Assembly: GCF_004791585.1 (NCBI RefSeq)
Contig: NZ_SRUU01000004.1
Coordinates: 1-64,000 of the forward strand
Direction: 5' to 3'
Origin: Mesorhizobium sp. M1C.F.Ca.ET.210.01.1.1
Lineage (GTDB): Bacteria; Pseudomonadota; Alphaproteobacteria; Rhizobiales; Rhizobiaceae
Length of the DNA: 64,000 bases
Part shown: in pieces, positions 7,760 to 17,222 of the stretch
Layout: every line of letters begins with the position of its first letter
How positions within the stretch are numbered: position 1 is the stretch's first letter
Translations under genes and position numbers: made by a program
The notes under the pieces: generated by a model
Databases searched by the model: none
What the model was told of the DNA's origin: nothing
What the model saw: the letters and a program-made list of their open reading frames with translations, nothing else

Positions 7760-9045
7760 CACTCGTACCTCAAGGCTTCGACCGGATCGAGCCGGGCCGC
7801 CCGCCAGGCCGGGAACAGCGTGGCCAGGAACGACAGGGCCAGCGCCATGATAACCACGTAGGTGGTCTCGCGCGGGTCCATTTTGGCCGGCAGTTGGCTG
7901 AGGAAATAGAGCTCAGGGTTGAACAGTATCCTGCCGGTCATCCAAGAGAAGAACTGGCGGATCGATTCGATGTTGAGGCAGATGACGACGCCGAGCAGCA
8001 CGCCGGCGATGGTGCCGGTGACGCCGATCGCCGCCCCCGTCATCAGGAAGATGCGCAGGATCGCACCGCGCGACGCTCCCATGGTGCGCAGGATGGCGAT
8101 GTCGTGCCCCTTGTCCTTCACCAGCATGATGAGGCCCGAAATGATGTTGAGCGCCGCTACCAGCACAATCAGCGTCAGGATCATGAACATGACGTTGCGC
8201 TCGACCTGGAGCGCCGAGAAGAAGGTTTCGTTGCGCTGGCGCCAGTCGACGAGATCGATCGGTCGTTGCGCCGCCTGCTCGACCAGCGGCTTCAGCGCGT
8301 CGACATTGTCGGGATTGTCGACATAGATCTCGATGGTCTGCGCCCGCCCGTCCAGGTTGAAATAGAGCTGCGCCTCGGAAAACGGCATGTAGACGATCGA
8401 GCTGTCATACTCCGACATGCCGACCTCGAAGATCGCGGCCACCTTGTAGCCCTTCATGCGCGGCGTGGTGCCGAGCGGGGTGACGTCGCCTTCCGGCGAG
8501 ATAAGCGTGATGGTGTCGCCAAGCACCAGCCCGAGATTCTCGGCCATGCGCTTGCCGATCGCCACGCCCTCGCCGGTGTCGAAACCGTCGAGCGTGCCCT
8601 GCTTGATGTTGCTGGAGACGATTGCGATCTTGGCGAGGTCCTCGCCGCGAATGCCGCGCACCAGCGCGCCGGCGCCGCCGCCGACATTGCCTTGCGCCAG
8701 CACCTGCCCGTCGATCAGCGGGATGGCGTATTTGACGCCTGCGACGCCGTTGATGCGGCCAGCCACCTCCGCATAATCTTCCAGTGGCGAATCCAGCGGC
8801 TGCACGATCAGATGGCCGTTGACGCCGAGGATGCGGGTCAAGAGCTCTGCACGAAAGCCGTTCATCACCGCCATGACGACGATCAGCGTCGCGACGCCGA
8901 GCATGATGCCGAGGAAGGAGATCGAGGCGATCACCGAGATCACCGTCTCCTTGCGGCGCGAACGCAGGTAGCGCCACGCCACCATGCGCTCGAAGCCTGA
9001 AAAGGCGCCCGCCGGCGATCTGGCCGCTGCCGCCGCCTCGCTCAT
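7759..9045 (-). CDS. Lipoprotein-releasing ABC transporter permease (LolC/LolE family)
   Basis: The 428-residue inner-membrane protein has the MacB/FtsX-type fold: one N-terminal span (about residues 37-60), a periplasmic domain of roughly 230 residues, and three C-terminal spans ending in a short tail with the [10 protein letters not shown] motif. It starts with an Ala-rich leader and the typical segment [16 protein letters not shown]. Only one permease gene is next to lolD, so the transporter may be a homodimer of a LolC/LolE hybrid (LolF-like), as described in several non-enteric proteobacteria. Naming it LolC or LolE would be arbitrary. Its ATG shares a base with the proS stop. Confidence 0.88.
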   Translation of the reverse strand: MSEAAAAARSPAGAFSGFERMVAWRYLRSRRKETVISVIASISFLGIMLGVATLIVVMAVMNGFRAELLTRILGVNGHLIVQPLDSPLEDYAEVAGRINGVAGVKYAIPLIDGQVLAQGNVGGGAGALVRGIRGEDLAKIAIVSSNIKQGTLDGFDTGEGVAIGKRMAENLGLVLGDTITLISPEGDVTPLGTTPRMKGYKVAAIFEVGMSEYDSSIVYMPFSEAQLYFNLDGRAQTIEIYVDNPDNVDALKPLVEQAAQRPIDLVDWRQRNETFFSALQVERNVMFMILTLIVLVAALNIISGLIMLVKDKGHDIAILRTMGASRGAILRIFLMTGAAIGVTGTIAGVLLGVVICLNIESIRQFFSWMTGRILFNPELYFLSQLPAKMDPRETTYVVIMALALSFLATLFPAWRAARLDPVEALRYE

Positions 9046-10370
9046 CAGGCGATACCCAGGCGCTTCTTGGCTTCCGCGATCGGCAGCGTCTCGCGCTCGC
9101 CGCTGCGGCGGTTCTTGATCTCGACCTCGCCGGCGGCCACGCCGCGCGGGCCGACGATCACCTGCCAGGGCAGGCCGATCAGGTCGGCGGTTGCGAACTT
9201 GCCGCCGGGCCGCTGGTCGGTGTCGTCATAGAGCACGTCCTTGCCGGCCGAAGTCATCGCAGCGTAGAGCTCGTCGCAGACGTGGTCGCAGTCGGCGTCG
9301 CCCGCCTTCATGTTGATCAGGCCGACATCGAACGGCGCCACGGCTTCCGGCCAGATGATGCCGTTCTCATCATGGCTCGCCTCGATGATCGCCGCGACCA
9401 GTCGCGACGGGCCGATGCCGTAGGAGCCGCCCGAAGCGAAATGATCCTTGCCGTCGGGCCCGGTCACCTTGGCGCCCATCGGCTTGGAATATTTCTCGCC
9501 GAAATGGAAGATATGACCGACCTCGATGCCGCGCGCCGAGAGCCGGTCGCCTTCAGCGACGTTCGCCCAGGCCGCTTCGTCATGCATCTCGTCGGTGGCG
9601 GCGTAGGGGGTCGTCCACGTCTTCACGATGCCGCCGATCTCCGCATCGTTGGAGAAGTCGGTGTCCGCGCCAGGCACGTCGAGCGACAGATAGGCGCGGT
9701 CGCAGAACACCTGGCTCTCACCGGTGTCGGCCAGGATGATGAACTCGTGGCTGAGGTCGCCGCCGATCGGGCCGGTGTCGGCGCGCATCGGAATGGCCTG
9801 CAGCCCCATGCGCGTGAACGTCCTGAGATAGGAGACGAACATGCGGTTATAGGCTGCTCTCGCGCCTTCATAATCGAGATCGAAGGAGTAAGCGTCCTTC
9901 ATCAGGAACTCGCGCGAACGCATGACGCCGAAGCGCGGACGCACCTCGTCGCGGAACTTCCACTGGATGTGGTAGAGGTTGAGAGGCAGGTCCTTGTAGG
10001 ACTTGACGTAGGCGCGGAAAATCTCGGTGACCATTTCCTCGTTGGTCGGACCATAGAGCATGTCGCGATCCTGGCGATCCTTGATGCGCAGCATCTCCTT
10101 GCCGTAATCGTTGTAGCGGCCGCTCTCGCGCCAGAGGTCCGCCGACTGGATCGTCGGCATCAGGATTTCCAGCGCGCCTGCCCGGTTCTGCTCCTCGCGG
10201 ATGATCTGGCAGACCTTGTCAAGCACGCGCTTCCCGAGCGGCAGCCAGGAGAAGCTGCCCTGCCCCTGCTGGCGGATCATGCCGGCGCGCAGCATCAGCC
10301 GATGCGAGACGATTTCGGCCTCGCGGGGGTTTTCTTTGAGAATAGGCAGGAAATAGCGCGACAAACGCAT
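9045..10370 (-). CDS. proS: Proline-tRNA ligase
   Basis: ProS charges tRNA-Pro in the cytoplasm. The protein has the class II aminoacyl-tRNA synthetase order: [14 protein letters not shown] (motif 1 region), the motif 2 segment with [22 protein letters not shown] near residues 138-159 and the motif 3 segment [13 protein letters not shown]. At 441 residues it is of the short alphaproteobacterial type with no room for the INS editing domain of about 180 residues, so mischarged alanyl-tRNA would need trans-editing. I chose the ATG at 10370 ([13 protein letters not shown]), which matches the family start; a longer frame to 10499 adds unrelated sequence. It is followed without a gap by the Lol permease gene. 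Confidence 0.95.
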   Translation of the reverse strand: MRLSRYFLPILKENPREAEIVSHRLMLRAGMIRQQGQGSFSWLPLGKRVLDKVCQIIREEQNRAGALEILMPTIQSADLWRESGRYNDYGKEMLRIKDRQDRDMLYGPTNEEMVTEIFRAYVKSYKDLPLNLYHIQWKFRDEVRPRFGVMRSREFLMKDAYSFDLDYEGARAAYNRMFVSYLRTFTRMGLQAIPMRADTGPIGGDLSHEFIILADTGESQVFCDRAYLSLDVPGADTDFSNDAEIGGIVKTWTTPYAATDEMHDEAAWANVAEGDRLSARGIEVGHIFHFGEKYSKPMGAKVTGPDGKDHFASGGSYGIGPSRLVAAIIEASHDENGIIWPEAVAPFDVGLINMKAGDADCDHVCDELYAAMTSAGKDVLYDDTDQRPGGKFATADLIGLPWQVIVGPRGVAAGEVEIKNRRSGERETLPIAEAKKRLGIA

Positions 10371-10624
10371 GGACTGGTCCGTGAATGAAAAAATGGCGGC
10401 GCGGAGAATCGCCGCAACCGAGGCTGCTTGCCCGGGCTTAATAGCCATTTCATGGCCGAATGGAAACCCGAGCAGCCAAAGTGTGGCGGCCTTCTGCACC
10501 CGATCAAAGGGCCTGCCCAGACCGCAAAATGCCGATTACCTCAATTTGATCGATTCACAAGCAAGCCCTGCTCCACTATTGTGCAGTGCAGCACGATATT
10601 GCCCGTTTGGAGGCAAAATTCTTC

Positions 10625-10653
10625 GTGACATGTTCACCTACGTTGGTCTAGTG
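10625..10653 (+). promoter_or_regulatory. Candidate promoter of the sRNA
   Basis: GTGACA at 10625-10630 and CTAGTG at 10648-10653 are separated by 17 bases on the plus strand. They resemble the rhizobial sigma70 hexamers (CTTGAC and CTATAT). No coding frame fits downstream, so the transcript would be non-coding. Confidence 0.4.
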
Positions 10654-10659
10654 TGCGCC

Positions 10660-10809
10660 GATAACCGAGAGGGCGGAGAAAAATCTGCTCTCCTACGCGG
10701 TCAAAGTCTTGGGAGGATGCGATCTAGGCGCGGTAACTCGCTGCCGCCGGACACCGGAAACGGATCGGACGCGTTTAAATTGCAAGGCCTCGTGCCTTGC
10801 ATTTTTTTT
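10660..10809 (+). ncRNA. Candidate trans-acting small RNA, about 150 nt
   Basis: The gap between proS and the DUF1467 gene holds a strong rho-independent terminator on the plus strand although both flanking genes lie on the minus strand. A plausible promoter starts 35 bases before the proposed 5' end. The proposed RNA has a GGAGA/TCTCC stem (about 10676-10694) that exposes a CTCTCCT segment, which could pair with ribosome binding sites, then GC-rich helices and the terminator stem. I could not match it to 6S RNA, tmRNA, SRP RNA or RNase P RNA. No ORF with a ribosome binding site lies inside. Family unknown. Confidence 0.45.
10781..10809 (+). terminator. Rho-independent terminator
   Basis: TGCAAGGC and GCCTTGCA form a perfect 8-bp stem around a five-base loop, followed at once by eight T residues (10802-10809). 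This is the clearest intrinsic terminator in the window. It points along the plus strand, away from both neighbouring genes. Confidence 0.85.
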
Positions 10810-10866
10810 GTGCAATCATCTGCTTAGCACGACAAGCTGCCAAACAGCTCTACCTCGCGTCAGCCC

Positions 10867-10896
10867 TTGAAATCGGAAGCCGGCTTCCGATTTCAA
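10867..10896. repeat. Perfect 30-bp palindrome
   Basis: The half-site TTGAAATCGGAAGCC is followed with no spacer by its exact reverse complement, so 30 bases are self-complementary. It lies between the sRNA terminator and the 3' end of the DUF1467 gene, at the meeting point of two converging transcripts. It could act as a cruciform, a protein-binding site or a bidirectional terminator; no T tract follows. Confidence 0.75.
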
Positions 10897-10946
10897 CCAA
10901 AACGCGCGTTCTCAGTTCAATACTTGCGAAGGACTGTATAGGACTT

Positions 10947-11231
10947 TTAGCGGCTGTCACTTTGACTAAAGTCCGGCACGATGTGCGGGATGTCGTCGAA
11001 GCCGAAGCCAAGCCCCTTCGTCAAGCCGTAGAAAGTGCCAATGACAATGGCGGTGACGATCGTCGTGCGAATCGCAGCGCGCAGCATATGCGGTCCACGC
11101 GGCGCGCTCGACACCGTGCCGAGCGTCACGTCCTTGTCCTCATCCTGCGTGCGCAGGCTGAACGGCAGCACGGCAAACAGCACCAGCCACCATGTGACGA
11201 AGAACAGCGCGACAAATGAAACCCAGTTCAT
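10947..11231 (-). CDS. DUF1467 family small membrane protein
   Basis: The 94-residue protein has two hydrophobic spans (about residues 4-25 and 56-76) separated by a charged loop with the conserved SLRTQDE segment and a PRGPHMLRAA motif. It matches what I know of DUF1467, an alphaproteobacterial family found between mce and proS in many Hyphomicrobiales. Its start overlaps the end of mce by four bases (ATGA), so it is the last gene of an mce-DUF1467 pair. Its function is not known. Confidence 0.8.
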   Translation of the reverse strand: MNWVSFVALFFVTWWLVLFAVLPFSLRTQDEDKDVTLGTVSSAPRGPHMLRAAIRTTIVTAIVIGTFYGLTKGLGFGFDDIPHIVPDFSQSDSR

Positions 11232-11632
11232 GCCTGCTCCAGTTCGACCAGCGTGCCGAAGAAGTCCTTCGGGTGCAGGAACAATACCGGCTTGCCGTGC
11301 GCGCCGGTCTTCGGATTGCCGTCGCCGAGCACGCGCGCGCCGCTCGCCTTGAGATGATCGCGCGCGGCAAGGATGTCATCGACCTCGTAGCAGACGTGAT
11401 GCATGCCGCCGGAAGGGTTCTTCTCCAGGAATGCCGCAATCGGCGAGGCATCGCCCAACGGCTCCAGGAGTTCGATCTTGGTATTGCCGACATCGACGAA
11501 CACCACTGTCACGCCATGTTCCGGCAGCGCCTGTGGCGCACTCAGCCGGGCGCCCAGCGTGTCGCGATAGGCCGCGCTCGCCGCGGCCAGGTCCGGCACG
11601 GCAAGCGCGACATGGTTCAGGCGTCCGAGCAT
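11228..11632 (-). CDS. mce: Methylmalonyl-CoA epimerase
   Basis: The 134-residue protein belongs to the vicinal-oxygen-chelate superfamily. It interconverts the 2S and 2R forms of methylmalonyl-CoA in propionyl-CoA breakdown. Two beta-alpha-beta modules are visible, with metal ligands expected at His7 (LNHVAL), the His pair of GGMHHVCYEV and Glu131 of LVELE. The length is typical. It is followed by the DUF1467 gene with a four-base overlap and is separated from rnj by an inverted repeat, so it probably has its own promoter or is attenuated from the upstream operon. Confidence 0.92.
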   Translation of the reverse strand: MLGRLNHVALAVPDLAAASAAYRDTLGARLSAPQALPEHGVTVVFVDVGNTKIELLEPLGDASPIAAFLEKNPSGGMHHVCYEVDDILAARDHLKASGARVLGDGNPKTGAHGKPVLFLHPKDFFGTLVELEQA

Positions 11633-11648
11633 ATGCGCTCCGCTTTTA

Positions 11649-11735
11649 GGGGAGTAGGCAGTGGGCCATAGGCAGTAGGGACCTACAAAAATCCATCGCC
11701 TTTCCTATCGCCTACTGCCTAGTCCCTACTCCCTC
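11649..11735. repeat. Inverted repeat between rnj and mce
   Basis: A left arm at 11649-11681 with the motif GGAGTAGGCAGT and a right arm at 11703-11734 with CTACTGCCTAGTCCCTACTC are near-complementary over about 30 bases around a 21-base loop. The right arm includes the rnj stop codon. Within the left arm the AGTAGG unit itself repeats. This may act as a terminator or processing site for the rnj end of the long minus-strand operon. Confidence 0.65.
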
Positions 11736-13404
11736 ATCTTGTGACGAACACCGTCACCAGCGGCTTCTTGCCCCAGGCTTCGTTGGCGGCGCCGCGCACG
11801 GCACGGCGCACGGCCTCCTGCACCAGGTCGAGGTCTTTTCGGCGCTGGCGCGGGATCGAGTCCACCGCGCCGATTGCCGCATCGAGCATCAGGTCTTCCA
11901 GCGTCTCGCCGCTGGCGTCGGCCTCGGCGACGCCGATCGCCACCAGATCCGGGTCGCCGGCAAGCTCGTATTTGTCGTCGAGCACGACATTGACCGCAAC
12001 ATGGCCGGCGAAGGACAGCTTGCGCCGGTCGCGTATGCCCATCTCCTGGTCGCTGCCGATCAGGAAACCATCCTTGTAGAGGCGGCCGAACGGCACCTGG
12101 TCGATGATCGTGGCGGGACCGGGCCAGAGCCTCAGCATGTCGCCGTCGCGCACCTGCGCCACCTGCCCGATGCCCGACATCGACATCAGCGAGCCCTGCG
12201 CGACCAGATGCGCCGCCTCGCCATGCACCGGCACTCCGATCTGCGGCCGCACCCATTCATACATCTTGCGCAGCTCGCTGCGACGCGGGTGGCCGGAAAC
12301 ATGCACCAGCGCGTCGCCGTCCTCGATGATTTTCATGCCGAGGTCGATCAGCCGGTTCTTGATCTCGAGGATCGCCTTCTCGTTGCCGGGAATGGTGCGT
12401 GAGGAGAACACCACTGTGTCGCCGGCCGTCAGCGCCACCGATTTCATCTCGTCGCGCGACAGCTTCGCCAGCGCGGCCAGCGGTTCGCCCTGGCTGCCGG
12501 TGCAGATGATCACCAGGTTCTCGCGCGGGATGAAGCCGTAGTCCTCCTCGGCGATGAACTCCGGCAAGCCATCCATGTAGCCGAGCTCGCCCGCGACGTC
12601 GATGACGCGCTTCAACGAGCGGCCGAGCACCAGGCACTGGCGGCCGGCATCGCGCGCCGCCCTGGCGATCGAGACGATGCGCCCGACATTGGAGGAGAAG
12701 GTGGTGACCGCGACCCGACCCTTGGCATTCTCGATGACGCCCTTCAGGCCCTCGCCGACCGCCACTTCCGAAGGCGACTCGCCTTCCCTCAGCGCATTGG
12801 TTGAATCGCAGATCAGCGCCAGCACGCCCTTGTCGCCATAGGCGCGGAAACGCGCCTCGTCGGTCTTCGGGCCGATCGTCGGCGCCGGATCGATCTTCCA
12901 GTCACCGGTATGGATCACCGTGCCGGCCGGTGTGGTGATCGCCAGCGACATCGGCTCGGGGATCGAGTGCGCCACCGGAATGGCCTCGATCTCGAACGGC
13001 CCGACGGTGAACTTCTCGCCGGCCCGGTAGATCGATGCCGGGATTTTCGGCGCATTCTGCTCGCCCTGCCGCTTGGCCTCCAGCAGCCCGGCGGTGAAGG
13101 GCGTCATCCACACCGGCGCTTTGAGTTTCGGCCAGATATCGAGCAGCGCGCCGTAGTGATCCTCATGCGCATGCGTGATGACGATGCCGCGCAACCCGTC
13201 GAGGTTCTCCTCGATGAAGCGCGTATCGGGCAGGATGAGATCGACGCCCGGATGCGCGGTGTCGGGAAATGTGACGCCGACATCGACGACGATCCATTCG
13301 CGCGCGTCCGCCGGCCCGTAGCCATAAAGGGCGAAGTTCATGCCGATCTCGCCGACGCCGCCAAGCGGCGCAAACACGAGTTCGGCGTTTTCTCTATTCG
13401 CCAT
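11734..13404 (-). CDS. rnj: Ribonuclease J
   Basis: RNase J is a metallo-beta-lactamase-fold ribonuclease with 5'-3' exonuclease and endonuclease activity in rRNA and mRNA processing. The 556-residue protein has the zinc motif HAHEDH at 78-83, the beta-CASP region with CDSTNALREG, the SSRTIPGNE and VHVSGHP segments, and a C-terminal domain. I chose the ATG at 13404 (MANRENAELV) because AGGGAAG lies upstream at a good distance; a longer frame to 13440 adds 12 unrelated residues. Its place directly after birA in the nuo block is typical of Hyphomicrobiales. Confidence 0.94.
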   Translation of the reverse strand: MANRENAELVFAPLGGVGEIGMNFALYGYGPADAREWIVVDVGVTFPDTAHPGVDLILPDTRFIEENLDGLRGIVITHAHEDHYGALLDIWPKLKAPVWMTPFTAGLLEAKRQGEQNAPKIPASIYRAGEKFTVGPFEIEAIPVAHSIPEPMSLAITTPAGTVIHTGDWKIDPAPTIGPKTDEARFRAYGDKGVLALICDSTNALREGESPSEVAVGEGLKGVIENAKGRVAVTTFSSNVGRIVSIARAARDAGRQCLVLGRSLKRVIDVAGELGYMDGLPEFIAEEDYGFIPRENLVIICTGSQGEPLAALAKLSRDEMKSVALTAGDTVVFSSRTIPGNEKAILEIKNRLIDLGMKIIEDGDALVHVSGHPRRSELRKMYEWVRPQIGVPVHGEAAHLVAQGSLMSMSGIGQVAQVRDGDMLRLWPGPATIIDQVPFGRLYKDGFLIGSDQEMGIRDRRKLSFAGHVAVNVVLDDKYELAGDPDLVAIGVAEADASGETLEDLMLDAAIGAVDSIPRQRRKDLDLVQEAVRRAVRGAANEAWGKKPLVTVFVTR

Positions 13405-13440
13405 GAATTCTTCCCTTCCTGGCCGGTCGGGCCAAGCCAA

Positions 13441-14262
13441 TCAACCCCGCGCCGATGCGACCGCGCCGAAATGCACGTCGCCGGCCGCGATCGTCAAAAC
13501 AGATCCGTCATCGTCGCGGATCACGAAACGGCAGTCCTCGTCAATGGTCTCGAAGACGCCACGCACCACATTGCCGTCAATTCTGACAGCAACCTCGCCG
13601 CCGAGCCCGGCCGCGCGCGCCAGCCAGCGCTTCCTGACCCCGCTAAGCCCGCGCCCGTCGTCCCACAATCTGGCATTCTCGCTCCAGGCGTCGGAGAGCG
13701 CCAGGAACAGCGTTTCGGCATCGCAATTGGCGCCCAGCGCCTTGAGCGATGTCGCCGGATACGGCAAATCCTGCGGGTAAGCCACCACATTGACGCCTAT
13801 GCCGACGGCGACGGCAAAGCGTCCGCCTTCGAGCATGGCCGATTCCAGCAGGATGCCGGCGAGCTTGGCGCCGGAAGCGAGCACGTCGTTCGGCCATTTC
13901 AGCTCGAAGCGGTTTCGCCCTTCGCCACCGCCGTCCAGGCCAACGGCGATCCGGCCTTGCGGAACGATGGCGTCGAGTGCGTCGGCCAGAGCAAGGCCGG
14001 CGACGAAGCCGAGCGTCGCTGCAAGCCTCAGCTCGCCGCCAGGAACCAGAAGCAGCGTCGCCGCAAGATTGCCCTCGGGCGTCGCCCAAGCGCGGCCGCG
14101 CCGACCGCGTCCACTTTCCTGCCTCTTCGAGACCACCCAGAGCTTGCCGGGATCGCCGGCGCGCGCATGCTCGAGCGCTAGCGCGTTGGTCGAGCCGACG
14201 CTGTCATGGGCCTCGAGCCGGAACCCCTCCGACGCCGCGGTTGGAGCCAGCCGAAATGCCAT
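13441..14262 (-). CDS. birA: Biotin-[acetyl-CoA-carboxylase] ligase, class I
   Basis: The enzyme activates biotin as biotinyl-AMP and attaches it to the biotin carboxyl carrier protein. The biotin-binding motif GRGRRGRAW is at residues 51-59, KWPNDVL and the GIGVNV segment follow, and a small C-terminal SH3-like domain closes the protein. At 273 residues it has no N-terminal winged helix, so it is a ligase without repressor function. I prefer the ATG at 14262, which begins just after the nuoN stop at 14267; the frame is open to 14298. It is the first gene after the complex I genes and is probably cotranscribed. Confidence 0.92.
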   Translation of the reverse strand: MAFRLAPTAASEGFRLEAHDSVGSTNALALEHARAGDPGKLWVVSKRQESGRGRRGRAWATPEGNLAATLLLVPGGELRLAATLGFVAGLALADALDAIVPQGRIAVGLDGGGEGRNRFELKWPNDVLASGAKLAGILLESAMLEGGRFAVAVGIGVNVVAYPQDLPYPATSLKALGANCDAETLFLALSDAWSENARLWDDGRGLSGVRKRWLARAAGLGGEVAVRIDGNVVRGVFETIDEDCRFVIRDDDGSVLTIAAGDVHFGAVASARG

Positions 14263-14266
14263 CCCG

Positions 14267-15703
14267 TCAGAAGAACGTTTTTGCGGCGACTTCGGCATAG
14301 CTGCCGATCGGCCCGCCGATCAGCACATAGAACAGCACGAAGGCGCCGCTGACGCCGAGCACGAGGCGAAGCTCGCTTGCCATCGGCACGAAACCGCCGA
14401 CCGGCTCGTCGAACCACATGATCTTGATGATGCGCAGGTAATAGTAGGCGCCCACCACCGAGGCCAGCACACCGATGATCGCCAGCGCGTAGAGATGCGC
14501 GTTGATGGCGGCGAGGAACACGTACCACTTCCCCCAGAAGCCGGCGAGCGGCGGAATGCCGGCCAGCGAGAACATCAGGATGGTGAGGATGGTAGCCATG
14601 ATCGGATTGGTCGAGGCAAGGCCTGCGAGATCGCCGATCTGCTCGACATTGCCCTCCTTGCGCCGCATGGCGAGGATGAAGGCAAAAGTGCCGAGCGTCA
14701 TCACCAGATAGATCAGCATGTAGATCGCCACGCCGCGCACGCCTGCCTGGCTGTTGGCGGCAAGGCCGACCAGCGCATAGCCCATATGGCCGATCGAAGA
14801 ATAGGCCATCAGCCGTTTGATGTTGGTCTGGCCGATGGCGGCAAAGGCGCCCAGCGCCATCGAGGCGATCGAGATGAAGACGACGATCTGCTGCCAGTCG
14901 GCGGCGATCGGCTTGAAGGCGCCCATGGTAACGCGCACGATCAGCGCCATTGCCGCCATCTTCGGCGCCGCCGCCAGGAAGGCGGTGATCGGCGTCGGCG
15001 CACCCTCATAGACGTCGGGCGTCCACATATGGAACGGCACGGCGGAGATCTTGAAGGCAAGGCCGGCAAGCACGAAGACAAGGCCGAAGACAAGGCCGAG
15101 CTGCCGTTCGCCGCTGCCCAGCGCCGTCGCGATCTCGTGGAAGCCGGTGTTGCCGGTATAGCCGTAGACGAGGCTGATGCCGTAGAGCAGCATGCCCGAC
15201 GACAGCGCGCCGAGGACGAAATATTTGAGACCCGCCTCGGTCGAGCGGAGATTGTCGCGGTTGATCGCCGCCAGCACATAGATCGCCAGCGACTGCAGCT
15301 CGAGCCCGAGATAGAGCCCGATCATGCCGTTGGCCGAGATCATCAGCATCATGCCGAGCGTGCAAAGCAGGATCAGCACCGGATATTCGAACTTGTCGAA
15401 ATGCTCCTGCCTGGCAAAGCGCATCGACATGACGAGCGTCACCACCGAGCCGATCAGCGCCAGCATCTTCATGAAGCGGCCGAAAGAGTCCTGGACGAAG
15501 GCGTTGCCATAGGCAGCACCCTCGCCGCCGGAGGAAGCCAGCCACAGGCCGGCGATGACAAGCACCGCGACCGCAAGCCCGGTCACCGTCATCGTGTTGT
15601 TGGAGCGCGAATAGGCGCCCACCATCAAAAGCGCCAGCGCGCCGATGGCGAGGATCAGCTCCGGCGTCGAGAGCGAAAGGCTGGAGAGAAGGTCCGGCGT
15701 CAT
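14267..15703 (-). CDS. nuoN: NADH-quinone oxidoreductase subunit N
   Basis: One of the three antiporter-like proton-pumping subunits of complex I in the inner membrane. The 478-residue protein is almost wholly hydrophobic with about 14 spans, and it has the conserved lysine-bearing helices and the segment [19 protein letters not shown] typical of the Nqo14/NuoN family. I chose the ATG at 15703 ([11 protein letters not shown]); the frame continues upstream to 15823 with Arg-rich nonsense that overlaps nuoM. It is the last nuo gene, followed five bases later by birA. Confidence 0.95.
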   Translation of the reverse strand: MTPDLLSSLSLSTPELILAIGALALLMVGAYSRSNNTMTVTGLAVAVLVIAGLWLASSGGEGAAYGNAFVQDSFGRFMKMLALIGSVVTLVMSMRFARQEHFDKFEYPVLILLCTLGMMLMISANGMIGLYLGLELQSLAIYVLAAINRDNLRSTEAGLKYFVLGALSSGMLLYGISLVYGYTGNTGFHEIATALGSGERQLGLVFGLVFVLAGLAFKISAVPFHMWTPDVYEGAPTPITAFLAAAPKMAAMALIVRVTMGAFKPIAADWQQIVVFISIASMALGAFAAIGQTNIKRLMAYSSIGHMGYALVGLAANSQAGVRGVAIYMLIYLVMTLGTFAFILAMRRKEGNVEQIGDLAGLASTNPIMATILTILMFSLAGIPPLAGFWGKWYVFLAAINAHLYALAIIGVLASVVGAYYYLRIIKIMWFDEPVGGFVPMASELRLVLGVSGAFVLFYVLIGGPIGSYAEVAAKTFF

Positions 15704-15716
15704 GGTTTTTCCCCAG

Positions 15717-17222
15717 TCAGTTCGCCGCCGCGGTCTGCGCGGAATTGATGGATGCGGTGACGTTGGTGACGAGCGCCTTGACCGATTGCGTCGTGGCGTC
15801 GAACACCGGCGCCGGATAGACACCGAAGAAGATGACCAGCACTACCAACGGGTAGATGATCGCCTTCTCGCGCGGCGACAGGTCGAGCAGGTTCTTCAGG
15901 CTTTCCTTGGTCAGCGCGCCGAAGATCACCCGGCGGTAGAGCCAGAGCGCGTAGGCCGCCGACAGGATGACACCGGTGGCCGCGAAGAACGCCACCCAGG
16001 TGTTGACCCGGAACACGCCGAGCATGGTCAGGAACTCACCAACGAAGCCGCTGGTGCCCGGCAGGCCGACATTGGCCATGGTGAAGATCATGAACGCGGT
16101 GGCGTATTTCGGCATGTTGTTGACCAAGCCGCCATAGGCGTCGATCTCGCGCGTGTGCATGCGGTCATAGATGACGCCGACGCACAGGAACAGCGCGCCG
16201 GAGACCAGGCCGTGGCTGAGCATCTGGAACATCGCGCCCTGCACGCCTTCCTGGTTCATCGCGAAGATGCCCATGGTGACGAAGCCCATATGGGCGACCG
16301 AGGAATAGGCGATCAGCTTCTTCATGTCCTCCTGCATCAGCGCCACCAGCGAAGTGTAGATGATGGCGACGACGGAGAGCGTGAAGATCAGCGGCGCGAA
16401 TGTCTCCGACGCCAGCGGGAACATCGGCAGCGAGAAGCGCAGGAAGCCGTATCCGCCCATCTTCAAGAGGATGGCGGCGAGGATGACCGAGCCGGCAGTC
16501 GGCGCCTCGACATGCGCGTCTGGCAGCCAGGTGTGCACCGGCCACATCGGCATCTTCACCGCGAAGGAGGCGAAGAAGGCGAGCCACAGCCAGGTCTGCA
16601 TGTTGGCCGGGAAGTTATGCGTCAGAAGCGTTGTGATGTCGGTGGTGCCGGACTGGAAGAACATCGCCATGATGGCGAGCAGCATCAGCACCGAGCCGGC
16701 GAGCGTGTAGAGGAAGAACTTGAACGATGCATAGACGCGCCGCTTGCCGCCCCAGACGCCGATGATGATGAACATCGGGATCAGGCCGCCCTCGAAGAAG
16801 ACATAGAAGAGCACGATGTCGAGCGCGCAGAACACGCCGATCATCAGCGTCTCGAGGATCAGGAAGGCGATCATGTAAGCCTTGACCCGCTTCTCGATCG
16901 CCTCCCAGGAGGCGAGGATGCTGAGCGGCATCAGGAAGGTCGTCAGGATGACGAACAGCATTGAGATGCCATCGACGCCCATATGGTAGGAAATGCCCGA
17001 ATCCAGCCAGGCGTGCTTCTCGACGAACTGGAAGCCGGCCTGCGAATTGTCGAAGCCCTTCCAGATGAACAGTGAAATTACGAAGGTGAACGCCGTCGTG
17101 ATGAAGGCGATCGAGCGGATGTTGCGGCGCGCGTTTTCGCTGTCGTCGCTGATCGGCAGAATGAGCAGAACACCAACCAGCGGCAGGAAGGTGACCAGCG
17201 AGAGGATTGGCCAGTCGGTCAT
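15717..17222 (-). CDS. nuoM: NADH-quinone oxidoreductase subunit M
   Basis: This 501-residue membrane subunit of complex I belongs to the antiporter-like family. The segment [24 protein letters not shown] (split across the conserved helix pair near residues 230-253) is diagnostic, and a Glu in the fifth span (WEAIEKRVK region) is in place. About 14 spans are visible. Its ATG shares a base with the nuoL stop, so translation is likely coupled. It ends 13 bp before nuoN. Confidence 0.96.
   Translation of the reverse strand: MTDWPILSLVTFLPLVGVLLILPISDDSENARRNIRSIAFITTAFTFVISLFIWKGFDNSQAGFQFVEKHAWLDSGISYHMGVDGISMLFVILTTFLMPLSILASWEAIEKRVKAYMIAFLILETLMIGVFCALDIVLFYVFFEGGLIPMFIIIGVWGGKRRVYASFKFFLYTLAGSVLMLLAIMAMFFQSGTTDITTLLTHNFPANMQTWLWLAFFASFAVKMPMWPVHTWLPDAHVEAPTAGSVILAAILLKMGGYGFLRFSLPMFPLASETFAPLIFTLSVVAIIYTSLVALMQEDMKKLIAYSSVAHMGFVTMGIFAMNQEGVQGAMFQMLSHGLVSGALFLCVGVIYDRMHTREIDAYGGLVNNMPKYATAFMIFTMANVGLPGTSGFVGEFLTMLGVFRVNTWVAFFAATGVILSAAYALWLYRRVIFGALTKESLKNLLDLSPREKAIIYPLVVLVIFFGVYPAPVFDATTQSVKALVTNVTASINSAQTAAAN

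Noticed and set aside
10660..10809. 6S RNA, tmRNA, SRP RNA or RNase P RNA in the proS gap
   Set aside because: I could not find the core motifs of any of these, so I left the sRNA without a family.
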